Below the pieces are notes generated by a model. It was not told the DNA's origin. It saw only the letters and a program-made list of their open reading frames with translations, and did no database searches. DNA of 64,000 nt, from NCBI GenBank assembly GCA_024698045.1, contig JAILRS010000023.1:21594-85593 (forward strand). Direction: 5' to 3'. The translations under genes were made by a program, and so were the position numbers. Source of the DNA: Selenomonadaceae bacterium. GTDB taxonomy: Bacteria > Bacillota > Negativicutes > Selenomonadales > Selenomonadaceae. Shown here in pieces: positions 8,282-18,610 of the stretch (within the stretch, counting starts at the first letter, position 1; every line of letters begins with the position of its first letter).

Positions 8282-9664
8282 ATGGCGAAACCGGTACAAA
8301 TAATGGAAACAGTCTTGCGCGACGGACATCAATCACTGTGCGCGACACGTATGCGTTATCGTCAAATGGAGCCGATGCTTTCGAGCCTCGACAAAATCGG
8401 TTATAAAGCGTTGGAAGCGTGGGGCGGTGCGACTTTCGACACTTGCCTCAGATTTTTGGATGAAGATCCGTGGGAACGTCTCGACAAGCTCAAAGCGAAT
8501 TTAAAGACACCGATACAAATGCTCCTGCGCGGTCAAAATCTTCTCGGCTACAATCATTATTCCAATGACGTTGTAGAAAAATTTGTTCAACATGCCTCCA
8601 AACACGGCATCGGAGTCTTCCGTATCTTCGACGCGCTCAACGACGTCCGTAACCTCAAAGTCGCGATTAAAGCCGCGCTTGAATGTCCCGAAAAGCCCGA
8701 AGTTCAAGGCTGCTTAGTCTACACAATCAGCCCCGTTCATACGAATGAAATGTTTGTGGAGCTGGCGAAGGAATTGCAGGAAATGGGTTGCCATTCCGTA
8801 TGTATCAAAGACATGTCGGGCTTGTTGGCTCCCTATGTTGCGGAAGATTTGGTAACGAAACTGAAAGCCGCGCTTGATATCCCCGTCGAATTGCATACAC
8901 ATTGCACGTCGGGATTTGGTCATGCCACCTACCTCAAAGCAATCGAGGCAGGTGTCGATATCGTTGACTGCGCACTCAGTCCGTTCTCGAGCGATACCTC
9001 GCAGCCTTGCACCGAAACGATTGTGGCAATGTTGAAGGGCACCGAACGCGACACGGGTCTCGATCGTCAAGCGATGACACCGATTGCGAAACACTTCTTG
9101 GGCGTCAAACAGGAACTGATTAAGGAATTTGGTCTTAAAGGTTACTTTGATATTAACGTCAATGTTCTCGACTTCCAAATCCCCGGCGGTATGCTCTCCA
9201 ATTTGGCGAATCAGCTCAAAGAAGCCGGCATGGAAGATAAATATCAAGACTTGCTTGACGAGATGCCGCGCGTACGTAAAGACGCAGGATATCCGCCGCT
9301 GGTTACTCCTTCAAGCCAAATCGTCGGCACGATGGCAACATTTAACGTCATGGCGGGCGAACGCTACAAGATGGTTCCGAATGAATTCAAAGACCTCGTG
9401 CGCGGCAAATTCGGTCGTACGCCCGTGCCCGTAGATCGTCAATTCATCACCGATACTCTCAAAATCCCCGAAGACCAAATCATTGAAGACTGCTCAATCG
9501 AAGATGCAAAGGCAGAAACTTTCGAGCAGTTCAAAGCGGAACTTATCGGCAAAGGTTTCCTCAATCCTACCGATGAAGATGTTTTGAGCTATGCACTGTT
9601 CCCGCAGGTCGCCGAAGAATTTTTCAAAAAACACTACAGCCCGATTACCGCATACAAAAGATAA
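8282..9664 (+). CDS. Carboxyltransferase subunit (oxaloacetate decarboxylase alpha / pyruvate carboxylase B / transcarboxylase 5S type) without biotin domain
   Basis: The 460-residue protein is a DRE-TIM type carboxyltransferase. It has the N-terminal ETVLRDGHQSL segment with a metal-binding Asp, the carbamylated-lysine loop CIKDMSGLL, and the metal-binding HTHCTSG. Family members move CO2 between biotin and pyruvate/oxaloacetate. It ends after the carboxylase-associated domain and lacks the usual 70-80 residue biotinyl domain. A separate biotin carrier must therefore be encoded elsewhere, as in the sodium-pump decarboxylases and transcarboxylases of Negativicutes. The gene is monocistronic: consensus promoter upstream, strong terminator downstream. 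Which of the three enzyme types it belongs to cannot be decided without its partners. Confidence 0.85.
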   Translation: MAKPVQIMETVLRDGHQSLCATRMRYRQMEPMLSSLDKIGYKALEAWGGATFDTCLRFLDEDPWERLDKLKANLKTPIQMLLRGQNLLGYNHYSNDVVEKFVQHASKHGIGVFRIFDALNDVRNLKVAIKAALECPEKPEVQGCLVYTISPVHTNEMFVELAKELQEMGCHSVCIKDMSGLLAPYVAEDLVTKLKAALDIPVELHTHCTSGFGHATYLKAIEAGVDIVDCALSPFSSDTSQPCTETIVAMLKGTERDTGLDRQAMTPIAKHFLGVKQELIKEFGLKGYFDINVNVLDFQIPGGMLSNLANQLKEAGMEDKYQDLLDEMPRVRKDAGYPPLVTPSSQIVGTMATFNVMAGERYKMVPNEFKDLVRGKFGRTPVPVDRQFITDTLKIPEDQIIEDCSIEDAKAETFEQFKAELIGKGFLNPTDEDVLSYALFPQVAEEFFKKHYSPITAYKR

Positions 9665-9715
9665 TTCGCGACAGGTTTTGCGAACGGCCTAAGTAAAAAT
9701 TTTTCCGACAAGATA

Positions 9716-9754
9716 AAAAAAATCGGTTTGCGTATAATTGCAGACCGATTTTTT
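9716..9754 (+). terminator. Rho-independent terminator after the carboxyltransferase gene
   Basis: The arms AAAAAATCGGT and ACCGATTTTTT, with an inner TGC/GCA pairing, form a hairpin that ends in a T-run. Confidence 0.85.
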
Positions 9755-9871
9755 GTTGACGACGTTGTAACGAAATGACTATTGACGAAACAAAAAAACC
9801 GTATAAACTAAATGAAGGCAGTGATATTAACGTATAACTGTCAATGACTCTATCAAATGAGGAGAATTGTT

Positions 9872-11854
9872 ATGAGCAATATTGAGACCATGTGCGTAAA
9901 TGCAATACGAGTTTTATCGGCAGACGCGATTCAAAAAGCAAAGTCGGGACATCCCGGAATGCCGTTGGGAGCCGCGCCGCTGGCCTATGAACTTTGGGCG
10001 CATCACATGAATCACAATCCGAAAAATCCCAATTGGATTAACCGCGACAGATTTATTTTGTCGAGCGGTCATGCTTCGGCTATGCTCTATTCACTGCTGC
10101 ATTTGTTCGGCTACGGGCTTACGATTGACGATATGAAAGATTTCCGTCAAGATGGTTCGCTTACGCCGGGGCATCCCGAATACGGGCGCACAATCGGCGT
10201 GGAAGGCACTACGGGTCCGTTGGGTTCGGGAATAGGTTTGGGCGTCGGTATGGCTATGGCTGAGGCTCATTTGGCAACCAAATTCAACAAGCCCGATTAT
10301 CCGATTGTCAATCATTATACTTTCGTTGTCTGTGGCGACGGTTGTTTAATGGAAGGCATTTCGTCGGAAGCGTTATCGTTGGCGGGAAATTTGGGGCTCG
10401 GCAAACTGATTGTCATTTACGACAGCAACAGAATTTCCATCGAAGGCTCGACTGATATAACGTTCACGGAAAATGTTCAGCAACGTGTAGCGGCATTCGG
10501 CTTCCAAACGATAACAGTTGAGGACGGCAACAATTTGGAGGAGATAGACGCGGCGATAGCCGAAGCGAAATTAGATACTACTCGTCCGTCGTTTATAACC
10601 GTCAAGACCGAAATAGGTTACGGCAGTCCGAAACAAGGATTGGCATCGTCGCACGGTGAACCTTTGGGCGAAGAAAATGTCATTGCCTTGAAAAAGAAAT
10701 TGAATTGGAATCCCGATACGACTTTTGATATTCCCGATAAAGTTTACGAACACTATAACAATCTCGCCAAACAGGGCGCGGCGGCGGAAGAAAAGTGGAA
10801 CAGTTTATTTGCCGAATACGCCGCCAAATTCCCCGAGGATAAAAAACTTTGGGATAAATATAATTCTGATATCGATGCGGAAAAATTATTCAACGACGAA
10901 AAATTTTGGAGCACGAGCGATAAAGTCGAGGCGACGCGCTCGACTTCGGGCAACATCCTCAACTATCTTAAGGATATAGTCCCGAATCTTATCGGCGGCA
11001 GTGCGGATTTGGGTCCCTCGAACAAAACGATTATGAAGGGCGAAGGAGATTTCAGCAAAGATAATTACTGCGGTAGAAATGTACATTTCGGAATCCGTGA
11101 AATGGCGATGGCTGCGGTCTGCAACGGTTTGATTTTGCACGGCGGAATAAGACCGTACTGCGCAACTTTCTTCGTCTTCAGCGATTATCTTAAGCCTATC
11201 ATTCGTCTTTCGTCGTTAATGAAAGTCCCCGTGATATATGTGTTCACGCATGACTCTATTGGCGTAGGCGAAGACGGTCCCACACATCAACCGATTGAGC
11301 AATTGGCAATGTTGCGTTCACAACCGAATTTAAATGTATTTCGTCCGGCAGATGCCAAAGAGACCGCAGTAGGTTGGTATTTGGCAATCACGAGCAAAGA
11401 GACGCCGACCGCATTGATTTTGACGAGGCAGAACATTCCGCAGTTGGCAAATTCAAGTCGCGAAGCTTTGAAGGGCGGTTATATTATTTCGGAGGCGGCG
11501 GGAGATTTACAGGGCATTTTGATTGCTACGGGCTCCGAAGTTTCGATAGCCGTCGACGCTCAAGCCGAACTTGCCAAAGAAAATATTTTCGTTCGTGTCG
11601 TATCTATGCCGTGCATGGAAATTTTCGACAAGCAAAGCGACGAATATAAGGAAAGTGTTTTGCCGAAGAAAATTCGTGCGCGTGTGGCGATTGAGGCGGC
11701 TTCCGATTTCGGTTGGCAGAAATACATCGGGCTTGACGGCGCGGCAGTCACGATGAAGGGATTCGGTGCATCTGCGCCCGGATCTGTCTTGTTTAAGAAA
11801 TTCGGATTCACTAAGGAAAATGTTGTGTCTGCGTTTAAAAATTTGGCGCGCTAA
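9872..11854 (+). CDS. tkt: Transketolase
   Basis: The 660-residue product moves two-carbon ketol units in the pentose phosphate pathway. The N-terminal half holds GHPGMPLGAAPLAYELW and the thiamine-diphosphate motif GDGCLMEG...IYDSN. The middle part has the pyrimidine-binding residues, and the C-terminal region is a transketolase C domain. An in-frame ATG at 9857 precedes the chosen start, but GGAG at 9861-9864 lies between the two ATGs, so translation should start at 9872. The gene stands alone between two terminators. Its length is normal and no residue looks damaged. Confidence 0.95.
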   Translation: MSNIETMCVNAIRVLSADAIQKAKSGHPGMPLGAAPLAYELWAHHMNHNPKNPNWINRDRFILSSGHASAMLYSLLHLFGYGLTIDDMKDFRQDGSLTPGHPEYGRTIGVEGTTGPLGSGIGLGVGMAMAEAHLATKFNKPDYPIVNHYTFVVCGDGCLMEGISSEALSLAGNLGLGKLIVIYDSNRISIEGSTDITFTENVQQRVAAFGFQTITVEDGNNLEEIDAAIAEAKLDTTRPSFITVKTEIGYGSPKQGLASSHGEPLGEENVIALKKKLNWNPDTTFDIPDKVYEHYNNLAKQGAAAEEKWNSLFAEYAAKFPEDKKLWDKYNSDIDAEKLFNDEKFWSTSDKVEATRSTSGNILNYLKDIVPNLIGGSADLGPSNKTIMKGEGDFSKDNYCGRNVHFGIREMAMAAVCNGLILHGGIRPYCATFFVFSDYLKPIIRLSSLMKVPVIYVFTHDSIGVGEDGPTHQPIEQLAMLRSQPNLNVFRPADAKETAVGWYLAITSKETPTALILTRQNIPQLANSSREALKGGYIISEAAGDLQGILIATGSEVSIAVDAQAELAKENIFVRVVSMPCMEIFDKQSDEYKESVLPKKIRARVAIEAASDFGWQKYIGLDGAAVTMKGFGASAPGSVLFKKFGFTKENVVSAFKNLAR

Positions 11855-11878
11855 AATTTTCCCACGATAAATAATTCG

Positions 11879-11911
11879 GCTCCCGATAAGAAATTTTTGT
11901 CGGGAGCTTTT
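11879..11911 (+). terminator. Rho-independent terminator after tkt
   Basis: The perfect stem GCTCCCGA/TCGGGAGC is followed by a T-run. Confidence 0.85.
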
Positions 11912-11921
11912 GTATTGAAAT

Positions 11922-11959
11922 AAAAAAGCACTCCCGTTGATTGGGAGTGTTATTTTTAT
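11922..11959 (-). terminator. Rho-independent terminator after lon
   Basis: CACTCCC/GGGAGTG around a seven-base loop, with a run of T on the minus-strand side, terminates lon. It sits 10 nt from the tkt terminator, so the convergent genes have separate hairpins. Confidence 0.8.
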
Positions 11960-11972
11960 AGGGAAAAAATTT

Positions 11973-14291
11973 TTACCGAATCAAAGCGGTTTTCAATACC
12001 TCGTCCATATGTTCGACGGGTACGAACTCCAATTTTTCGCGGACGCTTTCGGGAATATCTTCAATGTCCGGCGTATTTTCTTTAGGCAAAATAATTGTGT
12101 GCATGCCTTCGCGATAAGCCGCCAAAACTTTTTCCTTGAGACCGCCGATAGGTAGGACGTTACCGCGCAAAGTAATTTCACCGGTCATAGCGACATCGCT
12201 GCGCACTTTCCTTTTCGTCAAGGCGGAAATCATAGCGGTCGCCATCGTAATTCCCGCGCTGGGACCGTCTTTCGGGACTGCACCCTCGGGGACGTGTACA
12301 TGTATATCGTTTTTCTCGTAAAAGTCATCGTCAAGTTTCATGATATCACTGCGACTGCGGATATAAGTCAAACCTGCCTGCGCAGATTCCTGCATGACTT
12401 CGCCGAGTTTACCGGTTAATAAAAGTTTGCCGTTACCCTTGAGCACAATCGCTTCCGTAGGCAAAATATCGCCGCCGACTTCCGTCCACGCCATACCCGT
12501 TGAGACGCCGACTTGCGGCTGTTTTTCTGCGCGTGTCTGCAAAAATTTCGGACGCCCGATAAAATCACGAAGATTCTTTTTGGTAATGTAGAGTACACCT
12601 TCGTAACCTTCGACAATCTTGCGAGCGGCTTTGCGGCACGCACGCCCGATTATACGCTCCAATTCGCGCACGCCCGACTCTCTGGTATACTCGGCTATAA
12701 TCTCCTGCAGAACGCCCTTAGCGAAGACGACATCGCCCTTTTTGAGTCCGTTCTCTTCTTTCTGACGTTTCACAAGGTAGCGACGAGCAATCTCGAATTT
12801 TTCATTCTCGGTGTAGCTGGAAAGGTTGATAATCTCCATACGATCGCGCAGAGGTTTCGGGATTGTGTTTAACGTGTTCGCCGTGACAATCCACAGTACG
12901 CGCGACAAATCAAACGGCGTATCTATATAGTGATCGTCGAAAGAATTATTCTGCGCAGGGTCGAGCACTTCGAGTAATGCGGCGGAAGGATCGCCCGACC
13001 AACCGTCTTTGCCTATCTTGTCAACTTCATCGAGCAGGAAGACGGGATTATTTGTCCCTGCCTTCTTGATACCCTGAATGATTCTGCCGGGCATTGCTCC
13101 GACGTAAGTGCGCCTATGTCCGCGAATTTCTGCCTCATCGCGTATGCCGCCCAAACTTGCACGGATAAATTTACGCCCCGTAGCTTTGGCGACAGATGAT
13201 GCCAACGAAGTTTTACCTACACCGGGAGGTCCCACCAAACACAGAATCGGAGCCGGTTTATCTTTCGTCAAAACTTTTACCGCAAGGAAATCTAAAATGC
13301 GTTCTTTGACTTTCTCAAGCCCGTAATGATCCGCATCCAAAACTTTAGCCGCTTCGGTTATATCTACCGCATCTTCGGTTGATACGCGCCACGGTAAATC
13401 CAAAAGCGTTTCGATATACGTGCGGACTACATTTCCTTCGGAAGCCATTGACGGGATTCGCTCAAGCCGTTTCAATTCTTTTTCTATGATTGTCTTTACT
13501 TCCTCGGGATAATTGCCGTCTTCAAGTTTTTGGCGGTAACCCGTCACTTCTTCGGTTATATCTTCGCCTTCGCCCAACTCTTTGTGAATTGCCTTGAGTT
13601 GTTCGCGCAGATAGTGATCTTTCTGTATTTTCTCGATTTGATTGCGGACACGCTTACTGATTTGCGATTCCATTTGCAGGACTTCAAGTTCACGCGCCAA
13701 TATCACATAAAGTTTTTCGAGTCGCTGTGATACGTCGAGACAACTCAAAATCTCCTGCTTGGCGTCAAGTTTCAAATTCAAATGACCGGCAATCAAATCC
13801 GCAAGCCGCCCGATATCCTCAAGGATAGTCACGGCGACAAATGTTTCGGACGGGATACGCTTGCTCAACTTCACCCATTCTTCGAATTGATGAACGACGC
13901 CGCGAACAAGTGCCTCGGTCTCCATATTATCTTCCCACGTATCTTCATGTTCTTCGACGTCAACTTCTACATAGTCTTCGCCTTCGCATTCACGATACGC
14001 ACGCATTACACCGCGATTAACGCCCTCAACCAACACGCGGACATTTCCGTCGGGCAATTTTATTATCTGACGTATTTCGGAAATTGTACCGACTTCATAA
14101 AGGTCATGCTCCGTCGGCGAATCGTTATCTAAATCTATTTGTGCTACCAAAAAAATTCGTCGATTGGTGACCATTGCCGCATCAAGCGCGTTCACCGATG
14201 CGGGACGCCCTACATCCAAATGCATTATCATATTCGGAAAGACAACTATTCCGCGCAACGGTACCAGCGGCAAAGTAACTTTTTCAGCCAC
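11973..14291 (-). CDS. lon: ATP-dependent protease Lon
   Basis: The 772-residue LonA protease degrades misfolded and regulatory proteins in the cytoplasm. It has the N-terminal substrate domain ([14 protein letters not shown]...), an AAA+ module with Walker A GPPGVGKT near residue 353 and Walker B FLLDEVDK, and a C-terminal Ser-Lys protease with the catalytic serine in PKDGPSAG near residue 675. The start is GTG behind GAGGGAGG. It is the last gene of the minus-strand tig-clpP-clpX-lon cluster and is separated from clpX by about 60 nt containing a GTAGTG/CACTAC inverted repeat (14321-14345). The strong SD is compatible with some independent expression. Confidence 0.95.
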   Translation of the reverse strand: MAEKVTLPLVPLRGIVVFPNMIMHLDVGRPASVNALDAAMVTNRRIFLVAQIDLDNDSPTEHDLYEVGTISEIRQIIKLPDGNVRVLVEGVNRGVMRAYRECEGEDYVEVDVEEHEDTWEDNMETEALVRGVVHQFEEWVKLSKRIPSETFVAVTILEDIGRLADLIAGHLNLKLDAKQEILSCLDVSQRLEKLYVILARELEVLQMESQISKRVRNQIEKIQKDHYLREQLKAIHKELGEGEDITEEVTGYRQKLEDGNYPEEVKTIIEKELKRLERIPSMASEGNVVRTYIETLLDLPWRVSTEDAVDITEAAKVLDADHYGLEKVKERILDFLAVKVLTKDKPAPILCLVGPPGVGKTSLASSVAKATGRKFIRASLGGIRDEAEIRGHRRTYVGAMPGRIIQGIKKAGTNNPVFLLDEVDKIGKDGWSGDPSAALLEVLDPAQNNSFDDHYIDTPFDLSRVLWIVTANTLNTIPKPLRDRMEIINLSSYTENEKFEIARRYLVKRQKEENGLKKGDVVFAKGVLQEIIAEYTRESGVRELERIIGRACRKAARKIVEGYEGVLYITKKNLRDFIGRPKFLQTRAEKQPQVGVSTGMAWTEVGGDILPTEAIVLKGNGKLLLTGKLGEVMQESAQAGLTYIRSRSDIMKLDDDFYEKNDIHVHVPEGAVPKDGPSAGITMATAMISALTKRKVRSDVAMTGEITLRGNVLPIGGLKEKVLAAYREGMHTIILPKENTPDIEDIPESVREKLEFVPVEHMDEVLKTALIR

Positions 14292-14349
14292 GAATAAAAC
14301 CTCCCTCGTCGGTTATTCGAGTAGTGCATATGATTCACACACTACCGGC

Positions 14350-15606
14350 CTAGCCGTTAGATGACTTTTTATTTTTCTTTTGACTAAATTTGTATTTGGG
14401 ATCTTGATTCAACAAAACATCTTCCTTGGTGACGGTGCAGACGGTATTTCTTCCCACCGAAGGCACTTCGTACATCAAGTTTCTCATTATCCGTTCGAGG
14501 ATTGAACGAAGACCGCGCGCGCCCGTATTACGCTGAATTGCTTCGCGCGCAATAAAACGCAGTGCATCATCATCGAATGTCAATTTCGAGCCGTCCATTT
14601 CCATTAACTTTTGATACTGCTTGACAAGTGCGTCTTTCGGTTTAGTAAGGATATCGACAAGTGCATCTTCGTCCAAAGCATCCAAAGTAACGACAATCGG
14701 CAGACGCCCGACAAATTCGGGAATCAATCCGACGTTAACCAAATCCTCGGGCTGAACGTCTTTTAAAATCCTGCCGATATCCTTTTCGACCTTGCTCTCT
14801 ATTTCCGCTCCGAATCCGACTTGACTGCCTTTGATTCGCTTTTCGATTATCGGATCCAAACTTGTAAACGCGCCGCCGCATATGAACAAAATATTTTTAG
14901 TGTTCATCGTTACGGTATTGGGCTGCATTTGCGGTTGACGGTTCGGCAATTGAACATTGACGCGCGTACCTTCCAAAACTTTCAACAAAGCTTGCTGAAC
15001 ACCCTCGCCCGAAATATCGCGGTAAATACCCGGCTTACGTGCTATCTTGTCTATCTCGTCAATGTAGACAATTCCGCGTTCGGCTTTCGTGATATCGCCG
15101 TCAGCGGCCTGTATCAGCGCAAGCAAAACATCTTCGACATCTTCGCCGACGTAACCGGCTTCGGTCAATGAATTGGCGTCGACTATCGCCAGCGGCACTT
15201 TCAAAAGTTTCGACAGTGTTTGCGCCAATAAAGTTTTTCCGCTACCCGTAGGGCCTATCATCAAAATATTTGACTTCTGTAGTTGAATACTTTCCTTATC
15301 GGCAGGGTAATAATTGGCGCGTTTGTAGTGATTGTAAACGGCTACGGATATAGTTTTCTTTGCGTCCTCTTGACCGATAACATATTCGTCAAGTTTGGCG
15401 CAAATTTCTTTCGGTCTCGGCAGATTGTCATTACCTTCCGCCTCGGCTTCCTCTTCGTAATCCCGTTGCAAAATTTCGTTACACAATTCAACACAACTGT
15501 CGCAGATGTAAACGCCTTTACCGGCAATTAACTTTCTTACTGCGTGTTCAGACTTGCCGCAGAATGAACAACACAACTCGTCACGATCTTTATCGAATTT
15601 CAACAC
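14350..15606 (-). CDS. clpX: ATP-dependent Clp protease ATP-binding subunit ClpX
   Basis: ClpX unfolds substrates and feeds them to ClpP. The N-terminal zinc domain has Cys pairs CSFC and CDSC, followed by an AAA+ domain with Walker A GPTGSGKT and Walker B YIDEIDK, pore loop GYVGEDVE and sensor region [10 protein letters not shown]. An upstream in-frame ATG at 15639 has no SD. AAGGTGGTG (15620-15612) points to a GTG at 15606, or the TTG one codon later, giving about 418 residues, the usual size. It follows clpP with a 75-nt gap in the same transcript. Confidence 0.93.
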   Translation of the reverse strand: MLKFDKDRDELCCSFCGKSEHAVRKLIAGKGVYICDSCVELCNEILQRDYEEEAEAEGNDNLPRPKEICAKLDEYVIGQEDAKKTISVAVYNHYKRANYYPADKESIQLQKSNILMIGPTGSGKTLLAQTLSKLLKVPLAIVDANSLTEAGYVGEDVEDVLLALIQAADGDITKAERGIVYIDEIDKIARKPGIYRDISGEGVQQALLKVLEGTRVNVQLPNRQPQMQPNTVTMNTKNILFICGGAFTSLDPIIEKRIKGSQVGFGAEIESKVEKDIGRILKDVQPEDLVNVGLIPEFVGRLPIVVTLDALDEDALVDILTKPKDALVKQYQKLMEMDGSKLTFDDDALRFIAREAIQRNTGARGLRSILERIMRNLMYEVPSVGRNTVCTVTKEDVLLNQDPKYKFSQKKNKKSSNG

Positions 15607-15681
15607 AGACTCACCACCTTGAAGGCGTTTGATATACATCGACAGAATATGTCGACCGTCAAGATTTTTTCTCCCGAAATA

Positions 15682-16296
15682 TTATTCGTCCTCTTTTATT
15701 AAATCAGTCTTAATCGGGCGAACAATAACTTCGTCAATCAAGCCGTAAGCTTTGGCATCTTCGGCGGTCATGAAGTTATCGCGTTCGGTATCCGCCATAA
15801 TTTTTTCGCGCGGTTGTCCCGTATGTTTACACAGAATATCGTTACCTACCTCACGCAAGCGCAAAATTTCCTTCGCCTGAATTTGGATATCGGTAGATTG
15901 TCCGTGCGCACCGCCTAAGGGTTGATGAATCATGATTCGCGCCAAAGGAAGTGCGTAACGTTTTCCCTTCGCGCCCGCCGTCAAAAGAAGACTGCCCATG
16001 CTTGCCGCCTGCCCGATACAAATCGTTGATACATCGGGTTTAATATATTGCATTGTATCGTAAATCGCAAGACCGGCAGTGACTACGCCGCCCGGACTGT
16101 TGATGTACAAATGAATATCCTTATCGGGGTCTTCGGATTCCAAAAACAAAAGTTGAGCGACGATAGAATTTGCGACATCATCATTTATCGCGCCGCCCAG
16201 TAAAACAATTCTATCTTTGAGCAAACGCGAGTAGATATCGTAAGCGCGTTCGCCGTAGCCGGTTTTCTCCACTACCATCGGCACATAATAAGCCAT
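15682..16296 (-). CDS. clpP: ATP-dependent Clp protease proteolytic subunit ClpP
   Basis: This 204-residue serine protease forms the tetradecameric chamber used by ClpX. The catalytic serine is in GQAASMGS, the histidine in MIHQP and the aspartate in TERDNF. A GTG three codons upstream overlaps the SD (GAGGTGG), so the ATG at 16296 is the likely start. It lies between tig and clpX; a hairpin resembling a terminator stands upstream, so clpP may also have a promoter of its own. Confidence 0.95.
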   Translation of the reverse strand: MAYYVPMVVEKTGYGERAYDIYSRLLKDRIVLLGGAINDDVANSIVAQLLFLESEDPDKDIHLYINSPGGVVTAGLAIYDTMQYIKPDVSTICIGQAASMGSLLLTAGAKGKRYALPLARIMIHQPLGGAHGQSTDIQIQAKEILRLREVGNDILCKHTGQPREKIMADTERDNFMTAEDAKAYGLIDEVIVRPIKTDLIKEDE

Positions 16297-16316
16297 TTTT
16301 TCCACCTCAAAATATT

Positions 16317-16354
16317 TTTCAAAAAAGGGCGAGAAATTTTTTCTTCACGCCCTT
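16317..16354 (-). terminator. Hairpin terminator between tig and clpP
   Basis: On the minus strand, AAGGGCG and CGCCCTT enclose an A/T-rich loop and are followed by TTTT. It would end or attenuate tig transcription before clpP. Confidence 0.65.
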
Positions 16355-16392
16355 GATAACTTTCAAACTTATTTATTATAGACAGCAGTCAA

Positions 16393-17868
16393 TTATTTTT
16401 CTGCTTTGACTTCGGTCTCAACTTTCGCGTCGGCAACCTTAGCTTCGGCAACTTTCGCGTCAACCTTTTCGGCTTTCGGTTCTGCTTTTACTTCTGCTAT
16501 AGCCGCAACTTTGGTATCGGCTTTTGTTTCCGCTTTAGCGTCAACTTTCGCATCTGTCTTTACATCTTCGGCTTTGACGGCTCTCGCCATATTGTCGAAA
16601 ATAAATTTCATAGCCTTGCGGCGGCGAATCGTATTGGCGACCGTGAAAAGTTGTCCGTTAGCCTGCAGATATTTGTAAATCTGTTTTGCAGGTGTGCGAT
16701 ACATTTGCGCCATGATGGAAATTTCGCGCTCGAGTTCGGCTTGTTCCACGTTGATTTTTTCGACGTCCGCAACTTTTTCAAGCATGATGTCCGTCAAAAT
16801 ATTTTTCTTCGCGGTGTCTTTGTACTCTTCGCGCAATTTATCCATATCCATACCGGAAAATGCCATGTACTGTTCGATAGACATGCCCTGCGTACCGAGT
16901 TGTGCGCCAAGTTCGTCAATCATTTGAGTTACGCGAGTCTCCACCATTACGGGCGGCAAATCTATTTCCATATTGGCAACAGCCTTTTCAATAATCGCTT
17001 CGCGCTGTGCTTCGTCCGCACGACGTTCCGCGGCGGCCTCCATGTTCTTGCGTACGTCCGCTTTGTATTCGGCGAGTGTCTCGAACTTGCTGACTTTTTT
17101 TGCAAATTCATCATTCAGCTCGGGCAATTCGCGATGTTTGATACTGTTGATTTTGCATTCAAATACTGCATCTTTGCCCGCCAATTCTTCGGCGTGATAT
17201 TTTTCGGGGAAGGTAACTTTAACGGTACGCTCTTCGCCGACTTTCGCGCCGACTAATTGCTCTTCAAAGTCACCGATAAATTTATGTGCGCCGATTTCCA
17301 ACGGCTGATCTTTAGCGGTACCGCCCTCGAATTTTTCGCCGTCAACACTGCCGCTGTAATCCAAAGTAATGAAATCGCCTTCGACAATTTTATCACCTTC
17401 GGCCGCGTCGGTTAAATTGGCGTGATGTTTTCTCATCTGCTCGATTTGTTCGTCGACTTGTTCGTCGGTTACGGGCTCGACAACTTTTTCGGCGTCAAGG
17501 TCTTTGTATTCGCCGAGTTTAACGGTCGGGAAGGGAGTAAAAGTCAGCGTGAAGACAAAATCTTCGCCTTCCTTATTGTTTTTGACATCGGCTTTGTTTT
17601 GCGTTACGGGAATCAGATTTAAAATTTTAAGAGCTTCGCGCGTGGATTTCTGCAACAAAATTTCGCTTGCCTCGTTGATTATCGCGTCTTTACCGACATG
17701 ACTTTCAAGGACGGACTGCGGAACTTTACCCTTGCGGAAACCTTTGATGCTAACTTCTTTGCCGAGAACCTGCGCAGCTTCTTTGATAGCTTTGGAAAAT
17801 TGGGCGGCGTCTTCGGTTACCGTCAACTCGATATTGTAATCGTCTATCTTCTTTTGCGTGAGTTTCAT
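16393..17868 (-). CDS. tig: Trigger factor with an unusual Lys/Ala/Glu repeat tail
   Basis: Trigger factor is the ribosome-bound chaperone and prolyl isomerase for nascent chains. The N-terminal ribosome-binding signature GFRKGKVP is near residues 43-50, an FKBP-type domain lies around residues 155-245 and the helical C-domain follows. Typical members end near residue 430. This protein goes on for about 60 more residues composed almost only of A, K, V, E, D and T in DAKV/EVKA-like steps. The tail is highly charged, probably disordered or helical, and has no function I can name. The gene heads the tig-clpP-clpX-lon cluster; SD AGGAGG lies 12 nt before the ATG. Confidence 0.93.
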   Translation of the reverse strand: MKLTQKKIDDYNIELTVTEDAAQFSKAIKEAAQVLGKEVSIKGFRKGKVPQSVLESHVGKDAIINEASEILLQKSTREALKILNLIPVTQNKADVKNNKEGEDFVFTLTFTPFPTVKLGEYKDLDAEKVVEPVTDEQVDEQIEQMRKHHANLTDAAEGDKIVEGDFITLDYSGSVDGEKFEGGTAKDQPLEIGAHKFIGDFEEQLVGAKVGEERTVKVTFPEKYHAEELAGKDAVFECKINSIKHRELPELNDEFAKKVSKFETLAEYKADVRKNMEAAAERRADEAQREAIIEKAVANMEIDLPPVMVETRVTQMIDELGAQLGTQGMSIEQYMAFSGMDMDKLREEYKDTAKKNILTDIMLEKVADVEKINVEQAELEREISIMAQMYRTPAKQIYKYLQANGQLFTVANTIRRRKAMKFIFDNMARAVKAEDVKTDAKVDAKAETKADTKVAAIAEVKAEPKAEKVDAKVAEAKVADAKVETEVKAEK

Positions 17869-18055
17869 TTAAAATTAAGACCTCCTGTTAATTCCGTTCT
17901 TATGCAACACGCGGATTATATTAACATATTGTTTTTTAAATTACAAGCGTTGTCGATTGCGGATAATCGGCTTTTAAAATTTGAGAACGTTCGTAAAAAT
18001 TTTTCAGTTGCGTAGAAAGTTTTACGAGGAAATTTCTATTTTGTTACACGGTCAA

Positions 18056-18451
18056 TCAGTTTGGTTTTTTCGGGACGTAAAATTTATCCGAAGTGTTTCC
18101 ACTACCCAAAATCGCACGTGCGTCCGTTGTACCTGTTGCCGCTTGAATCGTGTATTCTGTTGCCGGTATCGATTTTTCTGCTCCGCTGACATAACATTTT
18201 CCGGTAGGGGGGTCGGGCTTTGCCTGTAAATATTTCGCGTTTACAAGAGCATCAACGGTTGCCGGATCTGAACCGTATTCCATTTGATAAACAGCGATTG
18301 CCGTGTCTATCGTCGATAAGTCCGCCTGAATTTTTGCGGTATTGGCTGCCGTAGTGACGGAAGTAAATCGCGGTACTGCTATCGCCGCAAGAATTCCGAT
18401 AACCATGACCATCAAAATTACTTCCAAAGTTGCAAAACCCTTTTGTCGCAT
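18056..18451 (-). CDS. Solitary type IV pilin-like / pseudopilin protein
   Basis: The 131-residue protein begins with a class III signal: MRQKG then FATLEVILMVMVIGILAA. Cleavage after the glycine would leave Phe1 and Glu5, the usual prepilin pattern, followed by one hydrophobic helix. The C-terminal domain is small, with a single cysteine (GKCYVSG), and recalls GspG/ComGC-like pseudopilins. No prepilin peptidase, ATPase or inner-membrane pilus gene is adjacent, so it depends on machinery elsewhere. GGGAGGG 7 nt before the ATG at 18451 decides the start over an earlier TTG. Confidence 0.8.
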   Translation of the reverse strand: MRQKGFATLEVILMVMVIGILAAIAVPRFTSVTTAANTAKIQADLSTIDTAIAVYQMEYGSDPATVDALVNAKYLQAKPDPPTGKCYVSGAEKSIPATEYTIQAATGTTDARAILGSGNTSDKFYVPKKPN

Positions 18452-18610
18452 AAAAATTCCCTCCCTCAAAATACACGCTAAGTCTAAAACAAAAAATCAT
18501 CAGTGGCAAGAAAATTTTGCCGAATCGGCGGATATTGTCAAGTCAATGCGTTTAGGGTATCATTAGCGTAAATGATTTTAAATTGAAAGTTACGGTGCGG
18601 AGGAGATTTT

